DNA from: Paracoccaceae bacterium
GTDB lineage: Bacteria > Pseudomonadota > Alphaproteobacteria > Rhodobacterales > Rhodobacteraceae
Direction: 5' to 3'
DNA: 64,000 nucleotides
NCBI GenBank assembly: GCA_024742575.1
Contig: JANSYF010000004.1
Coordinates: 49,230-113,229 of the forward strand
Under the pieces are notes generated by a model. That model was not told the origin of the DNA. It saw only the letters and a program-made list of their open reading frames with translations, and searched no databases. Both the position numbers and the translations under genes were made by a program. The first letter of the stretch is position 1, and each line of letters starts with the position of its first letter. Shown here piece after piece: positions 9,574-18,109 of this stretch.

Positions 9574-10023
9574 TCAATCGGCGCGTGGAATGTCAAACCC
9601 CGGCGGGGCGAGGGTGAAGCCGTCGAACTGAAAGGCTGGGCTTACTGTGCAGCCCACCAAAGTCCAATCACTGGTGCTGCGGGCGGCCTGCCAATGGTGC
9701 GGGGGGACGATGATCTGCGGTGACTGCCCGTGGAAAAGGTCGGGACCAAGCACGTGATCCACTGCGGGACCAGTGTCTGTCGCGGACAGTGACAGGATCA
9801 GCGGCGCACCGGCATAGTGATGCCAAATCTCGGTGGCATCGACCTTGTGCCAATGGCTGCGTTCGCCTGCACCTAGCAGGAAAAAGATGCAGGTACCTGA
9901 CGGCCTCCCGGTCTCATCGGCGATCCAGGTTTGGCGATAATGCCCGCCTTCGGGATGCGGTGACAATTCCAAGTGATCAATGATGTCTTGCGCGGATTTC
10001 CGTTTCAGATCAGCCTGTTTCAC
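9574..10023 (-). CDS. DUF985 cupin-like protein
   Basis: The protein is 149 aa if read from the GTG at 10023, which has an excellent AGGAGGAAA site 3 bases upstream. An ATG far upstream (10143) would run through the divergent muramidase start and is not used here. The sequence shows the DUF985 pattern: LELSPHPEGGHYRQTW, then FFLLGAGERSHWHKVDATEIWHHYAGAPL, and VGCTVSPAFQFDGFTLA at the end. The fold is a cupin barrel; His residues in SHWHKV and WHHY are the likely ligand positions. Function of the family is not established. Confidence 0.85.
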   Translation of the reverse strand: MKQADLKRKSAQDIIDHLELSPHPEGGHYRQTWIADETGRPSGTCIFFLLGAGERSHWHKVDATEIWHHYAGAPLILSLSATDTGPAVDHVLGPDLFHGQSPQIIVPPHHWQAARSTSDWTLVGCTVSPAFQFDGFTLAPPGFDIPRAD

Positions 10024-10111
10024 GCGTTTCCTCCTGCACCGTACGCGGCCTTGCGAGTTGGTTAACCATAGCTTTGCAGTCTTTACATCGCGGAGCAATC
10101 GGGGACAGCGC

Positions 10112-10735
10112 ATGGAACGGCAGAACCAGAAGGTGCGGGCCATCGCACATGAGATCGTGTCTCGCGAGGGTGGTTATGTTGACGATCCCGACGATCCGGG
10201 TGGCGCAACCAATCATGGTGTCACAATCCACACAATGCGCCGCCTTGGGATCGACCTTACCGGCGATGGGAAAGTCACGCAGGCCGATGTGCGCCGTTTG
10301 AACCAAGACCAAGCGATCGAGATTTTCATCAACCACTATTTTGAACATCCGCGTATTGCGGACCTGCCAGAATCGCTTCACGCCACTGTGTTCGATATGT
10401 ATGTGAATTCCGGGGCCAATGCGGTGAAGATCCTGCAACGTCTGCTCCTTAAGATGGGCTACACTGTGACAGCTGATGGTGCCATCGGCCCTAAAACCAT
10501 CGCAGCCACAGCCCGCGCCCATGCCAGTGCGCCCGACCACATCGTCGATGCCTACGGGATCGAACGGCGCAATTACTATTTCGATCTGGCCGACCGTCGT
10601 CCGGCAAGCCGCAAATACGCCCGCAGCCGGGCAGGGGGAAAAGGCGGTTGGATCATTCGCGCCGAGGTATTTATGGCAGCCCGGTATCATCTGACATCGA
10701 CCGCATTTCAGCAGAGGATCTCGGCATGGGATTGA
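10112..10735 (+). CDS. Holin-associated N-acetylmuramidase (GH108), GTA-type endolysin
   Basis: The product is 207 aa from the ATG at 10112. The glycosyl hydrolase 108 motif is clear: REGGYVDDPDDPGGATNHGV with the catalytic Glu at residue 19. The C-terminal half (from about residue 110) carries the peptidoglycan-binding pattern ADGAIGPKTIAA. The enzyme would cut the glycan strand of peptidoglycan. There is no signal peptide, which fits export through a holin, and a holin gene overlaps its 3' end by 10 bp. In Rhodobacter capsulatus an endolysin-holin pair outside the main gene cluster releases gene transfer agent particles; this pair has the same layout. No other phage genes are nearby. Confidence 0.88.
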   Translation: MERQNQKVRAIAHEIVSREGGYVDDPDDPGGATNHGVTIHTMRRLGIDLTGDGKVTQADVRRLNQDQAIEIFINHYFEHPRIADLPESLHATVFDMYVNSGANAVKILQRLLLKMGYTVTADGAIGPKTIAATARAHASAPDHIVDAYGIERRNYYFDLADRRPASRKYARSRAGGKGGWIIRAEVFMAARYHLTSTAFQQRISAWD

Positions 10736-11250
10736 TTGAACAGGTGTTTTCGCTGGTCTTTGGGTCTGGGCGCAACGTGGTGCGCGATACGGTTGAGGTT
10801 TTCCGCCCAAACGCCGAAGCGCAGGCGCGGCGCGACCACGATCGGCAGGGCGCATCTCTCACACAGTGCGCGGCCGAGTTCTATGCGCCGCAGCGTGGCT
10901 GGTTTGACCGGCTCATGGATGCGCTCAACCGTGTGCCGCGTCCGGCAATGGCTTTGGGTACTCTGGGGCTTTTCGTTTCGGCGATGGTGGACCCGGATTG
11001 GTTTTCCGCGCGCATGGTGGGGCTGGCCTTGGTGCCAGAACCGCTCTGGTGGTTGCTCGGGGCAATTGTCAGCTTCTATTTTGGTGCGCGACATCAGGCC
11101 AAGGGACAGGAATTCCAACGCGCGCTTGTCGAAAACATGGCACGGCCCAGACCAGATCAGCCGTCCCCGCTAGAAACCGTCGTTCAGGTAAAAGAACCAC
11201 AACCTGACGGCAATGCAGCACTTGAGGAATGGTTGCGACAACGCCGCTAA
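10726..11250 (+). CDS. Holin family protein (paired with muramidase)
   Basis: The protein is 174 aa from the ATG at 10726, which lies inside the end of the muramidase gene. After an amphipathic N-terminus with MGLIEQVFSLVFG come a basic/acidic stretch and two hydrophobic segments, AMALGTLGLFVSAMV and PLWWLLGAIVSFYFGARHQ, followed by a charged C-terminal tail. This is the layout of the alphaproteobacterial 3TM holin group, which opens the inner membrane for the endolysin. The tight overlap with the muramidase argues for one function. Identification rests on topology and pairing more than on motifs. Confidence 0.75.
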   Translation: MGLIEQVFSLVFGSGRNVVRDTVEVFRPNAEAQARRDHDRQGASLTQCAAEFYAPQRGWFDRLMDALNRVPRPAMALGTLGLFVSAMVDPDWFSARMVGLALVPEPLWWLLGAIVSFYFGARHQAKGQEFQRALVENMARPRPDQPSPLETVVQVKEPQPDGNAALEEWLRQRR

Positions 11251-11349
11251 AACCTGCGGGCGCGTCAATGGAAAACCCGCGACAATGTGAACCGTCCAAA
11301 CCGACGAAACGCATTGGTCGCGGCGTTCACTGCGCCTATACTCCACGAC

Positions 11350-13317
11350 ATGGTTACAGAACTCGGTCATTTCGCCCTCATCCTCGCGTTCCTTGTCGCG
11401 ATCGTGCAATCCGTCGTCCCGCTTGTAGGGGCGCATAAACGCTGGCCCGGCTGGATGGCTGTGGCCGAACCGGCTGCAACGGTGCAATTCCTGCTGACGG
11501 CGTTTGCCTTTGCGGCACTGACCTATGCGTTCGTGACCTCGGATTTCTCGCTGCGGCTTGTCTGGCTCAACAGCCATTCGGCTAAGCCAATGCTCTATAA
11601 AATCAGCGGCGTCTGGGGGAACCACGAAGGGTCGATGCTTCTTTGGGTGTTGATCCTGACACTGTTCGGCGCAATGGCCGCGTGGTTTGGCAAGGGCTTG
11701 CCCCCAACACTGCGCGCCCGTGTGCTGGCGGTGCAATCGGCTGTTGCCGTTGCCTTTTTCGCTTTCATCATCTTCACCTCCAACCCGTTCCTGCGCCTTG
11801 TTGTGCCGCCCTTTGACGGGCAGGATCTTAATCCGCTTCTCCAGGATCCGGGTTTGGCCTTTCACCCACCGTTTCTATACCTCGGCTATGTGGGGCTGAG
11901 CATCTGCTTCAGCTTTGCTGTGGCTGCCCTGATCGAAGGCCGCGTCGACGCGGCATGGGGCCGTTGGGTCCGCCCGTGGACGCTGGCTGCGTGGGTCTTT
12001 CTGACGATCGGCATCGCGCTGGGGTCGTGGTGGGCCTACTATGAGCTCGGTTGGGGCGGTTTCTGGTTCTGGGACCCGGTTGAGAACGCATCCTTCATGC
12101 CGTGGCTTCTGGCCGCAGCGCTTCTGCACTCGGCCATCGTGGTGGAAAAGCGCGAGGCGCTGAAGAGCTGGACAATCTTGCTGGCGATCCTTGCCTTTGG
12201 GTTCTCGCTGATCGGTACCTTCATCGTGCGCTCGGGCTTGCTCACTTCGGTGCATGCCTTCGCTAATGACCCCGAACGCGGCGTGTTCATCCTGATGATC
12301 ATGGTGTTCTTCACGGGCGGGGCGCTCACGCTCTATGCGTTCCGCGCCACTGCGATGGAAGCCAAAGGTGTCTTCGGCGTGGCCAGTCGAGAAAGCGCCT
12401 TGGTCGCGAACAATGTGATCCTTGCGGTCAGCTGCTTTGTCGTGTTTGTCGGCACCATGTGGCCCGTCGTGGCCGAGATGTTCTTTGACACCAAACTCAG
12501 CGTGGGCCCGCCGTTCTTTAACATGGCGTTCACCCCCTTCATGGTGGTGCTAGGCCTGCTTTTGCCGCTTGGCTCAATGCTTAGCTGGAAACGTGCCAAG
12601 GTCGATCGTGCAATCAAACAGCTTGTGCCGGGGTTTATTTTAAGCGTGCTACTTATGGGACTGTTCTGGACCATGCAGACGGGCACCAGCTTGCTTGGCC
12701 CTGTAGGTGTCTTCCTTGCTGCTTGGGTGATCTCGGGTGCTGTGGTTGATCTGATCAACCGCACGGGCAAGACCCGTGATCTGTCCCGTCTGCTGCGCCT
12801 ACCGCGTTCCGACTGGGGCAAGGCGACCGCACATATCGGGTTCGGCATTACCATGGTCGGTATCGCTGGCCTGATGGCGTGGCAGGAAGAAGATATTCGC
12901 GTCGCGCAGATCGGGGAGCCGTTCCAAGTTGGTGATTTCGAGATTGAACTCACAGCGGTCAACCAGGTTCGCGGGCCCAACTACTTTTCGACTATGGGCG
13001 ACGTGATCGTGCGCCAAGATGGTGAACAGATCGCTTTCCTCAACCCGGAAAAGCGTAATTACCCCGTCGCACAGATGCCCACGACCGAAGCCGCCATCGA
13101 TTACCGTTTCCTGCGGGACCTCTATGTGGTGATCGGTGACCAGCAGAACGACGGCGGCTGGGTGGTACGGACCTATGTCAAACCGTTGGCGAACTGGATT
13201 TGGGCTGGCGCATTGTTTATGGCATTGGGTGGTGTGCTGTCGCTTACAGACCGCCGCTATCGCGTGGCGGCAGGGGCGCGGCGTCAAGCGGCACCACAAG
13301 GGGTTCCGGCAGAATGA
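11350..13317 (+). CDS. ccmF: Cytochrome c heme lyase subunit CcmF
   Basis: The product is 655 aa with about 15 membrane helices. It is the integral membrane core of the system I cytochrome c maturation lyase, which attaches heme to apocytochrome c in the periplasm with CcmH. The tryptophan-rich WWD domain is present as GWGGFWFWDPVENASFMPW near residue 230, and conserved external His occur in LAFHPPFLYLGYVG and ALLHSAIV. The start at 11350 gives the normal N-terminus (MVTELGHFALILAF); the frame remains open 21 codons upstream. Its stop overlaps the ccmH start by 4 bp. Other ccm genes are not in the window. Confidence 0.96.
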   Translation: MVTELGHFALILAFLVAIVQSVVPLVGAHKRWPGWMAVAEPAATVQFLLTAFAFAALTYAFVTSDFSLRLVWLNSHSAKPMLYKISGVWGNHEGSMLLWVLILTLFGAMAAWFGKGLPPTLRARVLAVQSAVAVAFFAFIIFTSNPFLRLVVPPFDGQDLNPLLQDPGLAFHPPFLYLGYVGLSICFSFAVAALIEGRVDAAWGRWVRPWTLAAWVFLTIGIALGSWWAYYELGWGGFWFWDPVENASFMPWLLAAALLHSAIVVEKREALKSWTILLAILAFGFSLIGTFIVRSGLLTSVHAFANDPERGVFILMIMVFFTGGALTLYAFRATAMEAKGVFGVASRESALVANNVILAVSCFVVFVGTMWPVVAEMFFDTKLSVGPPFFNMAFTPFMVVLGLLLPLGSMLSWKRAKVDRAIKQLVPGFILSVLLMGLFWTMQTGTSLLGPVGVFLAAWVISGAVVDLINRTGKTRDLSRLLRLPRSDWGKATAHIGFGITMVGIAGLMAWQEEDIRVAQIGEPFQVGDFEIELTAVNQVRGPNYFSTMGDVIVRQDGEQIAFLNPEKRNYPVAQMPTTEAAIDYRFLRDLYVVIGDQQNDGGWVVRTYVKPLANWIWAGALFMALGGVLSLTDRRYRVAAGARRQAAPQGVPAE

Positions 13318-13805
13318 CGCTTCTCCCAAAAGCGCTGCGGTCATTTGCGGTTGTCCTGTGCCTTGTGGTTGCCGTTCCGATGGCGACCCCTGTCTTGGCC
13401 GTGCAGCCTGACGAAGTGCTGGACGATCCAGTTCTTGAAAGCCGCGCCCGCGAGTTGTCCAAAGGCTTGCGCTGCGTGGTGTGCCAGAACGAAAGCATCG
13501 ACGAATCCAACGCTGACCTTGCTCGTGAATTGCGTCTCGTGGTGCGTGAACGGCTGGTGGTCGGGGACAGTGATGAACAGGTGCTCGACTATCTTGTCGC
13601 GCGCTTTGGTGAGTTTGTCCTGCTTAAGCCGCGCACGGATGGCTGGAACATGATCCTGTGGCTGTCTGGCCCGGCCTTGTTCTTGCTCGCTCTTGGGGTT
13701 GGCGTGGCCTATGTGCGGGGCCGATCAAACGCCGCAGCACCGAACGAAGCTGGCCTGTCCGAAGACGAGGCCGCCCGGCTCAAGGAAATACTCAAGGACT
13801 CGTGA
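13314..13805 (+). CDS. ccmH: Cytochrome c maturation protein CcmH
   Basis: The protein is 163 aa, starting at ATGA overlapping the ccmF stop. It has a signal sequence (residues 1-28, ending at LAVQP), a periplasmic thiol domain with the LRCVVCQNESIDES motif (the CxxC that reduces apocytochrome c before heme attachment), and a single C-terminal membrane anchor, ILWLSGPALFLLALGVGVAYV. It works with CcmF in the heme lyase complex. The length corresponds to the short CcmH form, without the CcmI/TPR extension seen in some gammaproteobacteria. Confidence 0.95.
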   Translation: MTLLPKALRSFAVVLCLVVAVPMATPVLAVQPDEVLDDPVLESRARELSKGLRCVVCQNESIDESNADLARELRLVVRERLVVGDSDEQVLDYLVARFGEFVLLKPRTDGWNMILWLSGPALFLLALGVGVAYVRGRSNAAAPNEAGLSEDEAARLKEILKDS

Positions 13806-13878
13806 CGCGGCGTTGGGCTTTGCCAAACCGGGCGCTTGTGTGTTTGATGCCGCAAGCAGAAGCAGGAGTGCCCGGCGC

Positions 13879-14655
13879 ATGAATTACGAAACCATCACCT
13901 TTGACATCACCGACGACATTGCCACGGTTACCTTGAACCGTCCCGAGGTGATGAATGCCCTCAACACCCAAATGCGGGCCGAGATCACCGATGCGGTCCT
14001 TGAAGGCGGCAAGGCTGCGCGGGTGGTCGTGCTGACCGGCGCCGGGAAATCCTTCTGCTCTGGGCAGGATCTGGGTGACCGGGCGAACGCGGCCAATCTC
14101 GATCTGGAACGCACACTGCGCGACGAATACGTGCCGATGCTGCGCGCGATCTATGACTGCCCGGTGCCCACCATCAGCGCGGTCAACGGCGCGGCCGCTG
14201 GGGCAGGGGCCAACCTTGCGCTGGCGGCGGATGTGGTGATCGCCACTGAGTCCGCGTTCTTCCTGCAAGCCTTTACTCGGATCGGCCTGATCCCCGATGC
14301 GGGCGGGACCTATTATCTTCCGCGCCAGATGGGCTTGGCCAAGGCGATGGGTGCTGCTTTGTTCGCGGACAAGATCACAGCGCGTCAAGCGGATGACTGG
14401 GGCATGATCTACGAAGCGGTGCCGGATGCGCGCTTTGCGGAACATTGGAAATCCCGTGCGCTGCATCTCGCCAAGGGACCGACCGCCGCCTACCAGCGAG
14501 TCAAACAATCCATTCGCGACTCTTTTGATAACGATCTGGAAGAACAGCTTGCGCTAGAGGCTAAACTGCAAGGTCAGTGCGGCCAGACCCGTGACTTTAA
14601 GGAAGGTGTCGTCGCGTTCCTAGAAAAGCGCCCGGCGCAGTACGAAGGGCGCTAA
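13879..14655 (+). CDS. Enoyl-CoA hydratase/isomerase, PaaG-like
   Basis: The product is 258 aa from the ATG at 13879, preceded by AGGAG. Crotonase-fold motifs include VTLNRPEVMNALN, the oxyanion block LTGAGKSFCSGQDLGDR and AVNGAAAGAGANLALAADV. The GLIPDAGGTYYLPR stretch and the following DWGMIYEAV match the PaaG type (epoxyphenylacetyl-CoA isomerase) better than the standard fatty acid hydratase, which has two catalytic Glu; here the second position is the Asp of GLIPD. No other phenylacetate genes lie nearby, so the substrate stays open. It follows ccmH by 73 bp and may be read through from it. Confidence 0.85.
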   Translation: MNYETITFDITDDIATVTLNRPEVMNALNTQMRAEITDAVLEGGKAARVVVLTGAGKSFCSGQDLGDRANAANLDLERTLRDEYVPMLRAIYDCPVPTISAVNGAAAGAGANLALAADVVIATESAFFLQAFTRIGLIPDAGGTYYLPRQMGLAKAMGAALFADKITARQADDWGMIYEAVPDARFAEHWKSRALHLAKGPTAAYQRVKQSIRDSFDNDLEEQLALEAKLQGQCGQTRDFKEGVVAFLEKRPAQYEGR

Positions 14656-14668
14656 GACACTTTTGGGC

Positions 14669-14692
14669 AGGCCGGGCCAAATGGTTCGGCCT
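14669..14692. terminator. Bidirectional hairpin between enoyl-CoA hydratase and GNAT
   Basis: A 10-bp stem with two G-T pairs (AGGCCGGGCC / GGTTCGGCCT) closes on an AAAT loop between the convergent gene ends. No clear T-run follows on either strand, so termination strength is uncertain. Confidence 0.45.
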
Positions 14693-15200
14693 ATGCTGCC
14701 CCAAATTCCGGCTTCAGTGTAAAATACACACTGTCTGACCACACACCATCGACGCAAAACGTGTTTTTCGCCTCGCCGGTTTTGACAAATCCAGCCGAAA
14801 GCAGCGTCGCCACTGAAGCCGCATTCATCGGATCGGCGTCAGCCGTCAGTTGCGGATAGCGTAACTCTTGAAAAAAGTAAGGGATCAACGTTCCCAACGC
14901 CTCGGACATCAGGCCTTGTTGCCAATGATCCGACCGCAGCAAGAACCCCACCTCATCCCCCATATGAACGCCAGCGCAGCCGATAGCATGACCGCCGCGT
15001 TCTATGATGAAATAAGTCACAACAGGTTCGGATGATGCGATCAAACGCTCCAGATTGCGGCGTGTGAGGGCGATGTCATCGTGCGGCGGGGTAGACCAGT
15101 ATCGCATCACCAGCGGGTCGCTGTAGACCGCGTGCAGATCATCCAGATCTGTGATCCGGGCTTTCCGCAATATCAAACGTTTGGTCACTAAATGAGTCAT
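14691..15200 (-). CDS. RimJ/RimL-type GNAT acetyltransferase
   Basis: The protein is 169 aa. It starts MTHLVTKRLILRKARITDLDDL, the typical beginning of the RimJ/RimL (Acetyltransf_3) group, and has the acetyl-CoA loop region at LLRSDHWQQGLMSEALGTLIPYF. The family acetylates protein N-termini, ribosomal proteins or small molecules; the target here is unknown. It lies 38 bp upstream of nothing on its own strand but directly downstream of gltA, separated from it by the gltA terminator, so it is probably its own transcription unit. Confidence 0.85.
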   Translation of the reverse strand: MTHLVTKRLILRKARITDLDDLHAVYSDPLVMRYWSTPPHDDIALTRRNLERLIASSEPVVTYFIIERGGHAIGCAGVHMGDEVGFLLRSDHWQQGLMSEALGTLIPYFFQELRYPQLTADADPMNAASVATLLSAGFVKTGEAKNTFCVDGVWSDSVYFTLKPEFGAA

Positions 15201-15203
15201 GTG

Positions 15204-15230
15204 AAAAAGGCCGCCCGAAGGCGACCTTTC
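15204..15230 (-). terminator. Intrinsic terminator of gltA
   Basis: On the minus strand GGTCGCC pairs with GGCGGCC around a UUCG tetraloop and is followed by CTTTTT. It begins 9 bp after the gltA stop. Confidence 0.88.
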
Positions 15231-15238
15231 CTAAATAA

Positions 15239-16534
15239 TCAGCGCTTTTCGATATCGTCGTAGTCGCGCGTTGTTTCGCCTTGGTAAAGCTGGCGTGGAC
15301 GGCCAATCTTCATCTGAGGATCGGCAAGCTGTTCTTTCCACTGGGAAATCCAACCCACAGTCCGGCTTAACGCGAAGACTGGCGTGAACATGGATGTCGG
15401 AAAGCCCATCGCTTCAAGAATGATCCCGGAGTAGAAATCCACGTTCGGGAACAGCTTTTTCTCTGCGAAATAGGGATCGGCAAGCGCGGCTTTCTCCAAT
15501 TCCTTCGCGGTAGCAAGGATCGGGTTGTTTTCGACACCCATCAGCTCCAGCACTTCGTCAGCCGATTGCTTCATCACGGTCGCCCGTGGGTCGAAATTCT
15601 TGTAGACCCGGTGGCCAAAGCCCATCAGGCGGAACGGATCGTTCTTGTCCTTGGCGCGGGCGATGTATTCCGGGATGCGATCGGGTGTGCCGATTTCCTT
15701 GAGCATCTCAAGGCAAGCTTGGTTCGCACCGCCATGCGCCGGACCCCAAAGACAGGCAATGCCCGCCGCAATACAGGCGAACGGGTTGGCCCCCGAGGAC
15801 GATGCAAGGCGCACAGTCGAAGTTGACGCGTTCTGTTCGTGGTCGGCATGCAAGGTAAAGATGCGGTCCATCGCGCGCGCCATGATCGGGTTGACCTGAT
15901 ACTCTTCGGCCGGAACCGCAAAACACATGTGCAGGAAGTTGGCTGCGTAATCCAAGTCGTTACGCGGATATACGAAAGGCTGACCAATCGAGTATTTATA
16001 CGCCATCGCCGCGATGGTGGGCATCTTGGCAATCAGGCGGTGCGAGGCGATCTCGCGCTCGCGCGGATTATTGATGTCGGTCGAGTCATGGTAGAACGCA
16101 GACATCGCGCCAACCACACCGACCATCGTGGCCATCGGGTGTGCGTCGCGACGGAACCCACGAAAGAAGTTGTGCATCTGCTCGTGGATCATCGTGTGTT
16201 GGGTGATCGTGCGCTCGAAATGCTCAAGCTCATCCGCCTTGGGAAGATAGCCGTAAAGCAAAAGAAAACACACTTCGAGGTAGTGCGATTTTTCGGCCAA
16301 CTGGTCGATCGGATAGCCCCGATGCAGCAATTCACCTTTGTCACCGTCGATGAAGGTGATCGTGCTGTCGCAAGCTGCCGTGGACGTGAATCCGGGATCA
16401 TAGGTGAACACGCCCGCCTGACCATAAAGCTTGCGAATGTCGATAACATCCGGCCCGGCAGTTGGGGTGTAGATCGGCAGCTCGTAAGAACTGTCTCCAA
16501 TGGTCAGCGTCGCGGTTTTAGAGGTGTCAGACAT
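15239..16534 (-). CDS. gltA: Citrate synthase
   Basis: The product is 431 aa, the hexameric type II citrate synthase typical of Gram-negative bacteria. It condenses oxaloacetate and acetyl-CoA as the entry step of the TCA cycle. Motifs are [36 protein letters not shown] (with a catalytic His), [15 protein letters not shown] (the second His) and the C-terminal [16 protein letters not shown] with the catalytic Asp. The RBS GAAGGG precedes the ATG. It ends at a strong UUCG terminator, so it is monocistronic. Confidence 0.97.
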   Translation of the reverse strand: MSDTSKTATLTIGDSSYELPIYTPTAGPDVIDIRKLYGQAGVFTYDPGFTSTAACDSTITFIDGDKGELLHRGYPIDQLAEKSHYLEVCFLLLYGYLPKADELEHFERTITQHTMIHEQMHNFFRGFRRDAHPMATMVGVVGAMSAFYHDSTDINNPREREIASHRLIAKMPTIAAMAYKYSIGQPFVYPRNDLDYAANFLHMCFAVPAEEYQVNPIMARAMDRIFTLHADHEQNASTSTVRLASSSGANPFACIAAGIACLWGPAHGGANQACLEMLKEIGTPDRIPEYIARAKDKNDPFRLMGFGHRVYKNFDPRATVMKQSADEVLELMGVENNPILATAKELEKAALADPYFAEKKLFPNVDFYSGIILEAMGFPTSMFTPVFALSRTVGWISQWKEQLADPQMKIGRPRQLYQGETTRDYDDIEKR

Positions 16535-16618
16535 ACGTGGTCCCTTCGTCTCATTGCTCCGGGCAAAGTGCCTAGAGCCAGCTATCCCAAACCTTGGAAC
16601 CGCGTCGCCACGCAGGCG

Positions 16619-18040
16619 TCAGTCGGCTCCGGAGGCGGCTGCTTCTGTCAGGCGGGCGACGGTTTCGTCACGCCCCAGAACCAGCATCATATCGAACACA
16701 CTCGGCGTCACGGCCCGACCCGCTAGCGCCGCCCGCATCGGGCCCGCCAACTTGCCGAATTTGGTCCCGTGCTCTTCTGCAATTCGGGATGTGACGGCTT
16801 CAAGCTCGTCGCGCGTCCAGCTAGCATTTTGCAAGTGCGGCGTCAACGATTGCAGTATACCACGGGATACCGTGTCAAGCTGCTTGGCTACCTTTTCTTC
16901 GATGTCCAAAGGCCGTGAAACCAGTGCAAAGTGAGCCTTTTCAATCAGTTCCGGAAAGGTGCGTGCCCGTTCCTTGAGGCAATACATCGCACGAAAGATA
17001 CCGTCGGCTTGAGCTTCTGTAAGGGCAGGTTCCCCTGCCGCCTCTAGATATGCCGTCAATTCATGCAGCAGTGCAGCATCCTCCGCGACGGCGATGTGCT
17101 GGCCGCTCAGATTCTCGAGTTTCTTGAAATCGAACCGCGCCGGAGATTTCCCGATGCCGTTCAGGTCGAACCACTCTTTTGCCTGATCATCGGTAAAGAA
17201 TTCGTCATCGCCATGGCTCCAACCCAGACGCGCAAGGTAATTGCGCATCCCCGCCGCCGGATAGCCCATCGCCTGATATTCCTCGACGCCCAACGCGCCG
17301 TGCCGCTTGGACAGCTTCTTGCCATCTGGCCCGTGAATCAACGGGATATGCGCCCAAATCGGCACGTCCCAACCCATCGCGGTGTAGATGCCCATCTGGC
17401 GCGCGGCGTTGTTCAGGTGGTCATCCCCCCGGATCACATGGGTCACGCCCATATCATGGTCATCGACAACAACCGCCAGCATGTAGACCGGTGTGCCGTC
17501 CGAGCGTAACAGAACCATGTCATCCAGTTGATCGTTGCGGATGGTAACGTCGCCCTGCACTTCATCGCGGATCACGGTTGTTCCGTCAGACGGTGTCTTG
17601 AGGCGGATCACAAACGGCGCATCAGGTTGCGTGCTTGGGTCTGCATCACGCCACGGGCTTTGGAACAACGTTGACTTGCCGTCGGCCCGTGCCGCCTCGC
17701 GGAAGGCCTCGATCTCGTCTTGGGTCGAGAAACACTTATAGGCCGAACCCTTGGCCAGCAATTCATGCGCGACTTCGGCATGGCGATCAGCACCGGCGGC
17801 TTGGCTCACCACGTCGCCGTCATGGTCCAATCCTAGCCAGTCCAGCCCCTTGAGAATCGCTGCTGTCGCCTCGGGTGTTGACCGCGCCTTGTCTGTGTCT
17901 TCGACCCGCAAAAGGAACTTTCCACTCCGTCCTCGTGCATAAAGCCAGTTGAACAGCGCCGTGCGTGCCCCGCCGATATGCAGGTAGCCTGTGGGGGATG
18001 GGGCGAAACGGGTGACAATCTGGCCGGACATTGGGCGCAT
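16619..18040 (-). CDS. gltX: Glutamyl-tRNA synthetase
   Basis: The protein is 473 aa, a class I aminoacyl-tRNA synthetase. The HIGH-type signature is [20 protein letters not shown] near residue 15, and the KMSKS loop is [17 protein letters not shown] near residue 245. The C-terminal anticodon-binding domain is all-helical. Start at 18040 has GAAAGG 5 bases upstream; a second ATG three codons later is possible. Alphaproteobacteria often carry two gltX paralogues, and whether this one charges tRNA-Glu or also tRNA-Gln cannot be told. It is divergent from comEC, with a 69-bp shared promoter region. Confidence 0.96.
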   Translation of the reverse strand: MRPMSGQIVTRFAPSPTGYLHIGGARTALFNWLYARGRSGKFLLRVEDTDKARSTPEATAAILKGLDWLGLDHDGDVVSQAAGADRHAEVAHELLAKGSAYKCFSTQDEIEAFREAARADGKSTLFQSPWRDADPSTQPDAPFVIRLKTPSDGTTVIRDEVQGDVTIRNDQLDDMVLLRSDGTPVYMLAVVVDDHDMGVTHVIRGDDHLNNAARQMGIYTAMGWDVPIWAHIPLIHGPDGKKLSKRHGALGVEEYQAMGYPAAGMRNYLARLGWSHGDDEFFTDDQAKEWFDLNGIGKSPARFDFKKLENLSGQHIAVAEDAALLHELTAYLEAAGEPALTEAQADGIFRAMYCLKERARTFPELIEKAHFALVSRPLDIEEKVAKQLDTVSRGILQSLTPHLQNASWTRDELEAVTSRIAEEHGTKFGKLAGPMRAALAGRAVTPSVFDMMLVLGRDETVARLTEAAASGAD

Positions 18041-18109
18041 TTACCTTTCGATAACTGTCTTGGGGATAGCTTAAGGCTCTCTTAACCAGCACCATCCACG
18101 GGGGCAAGT

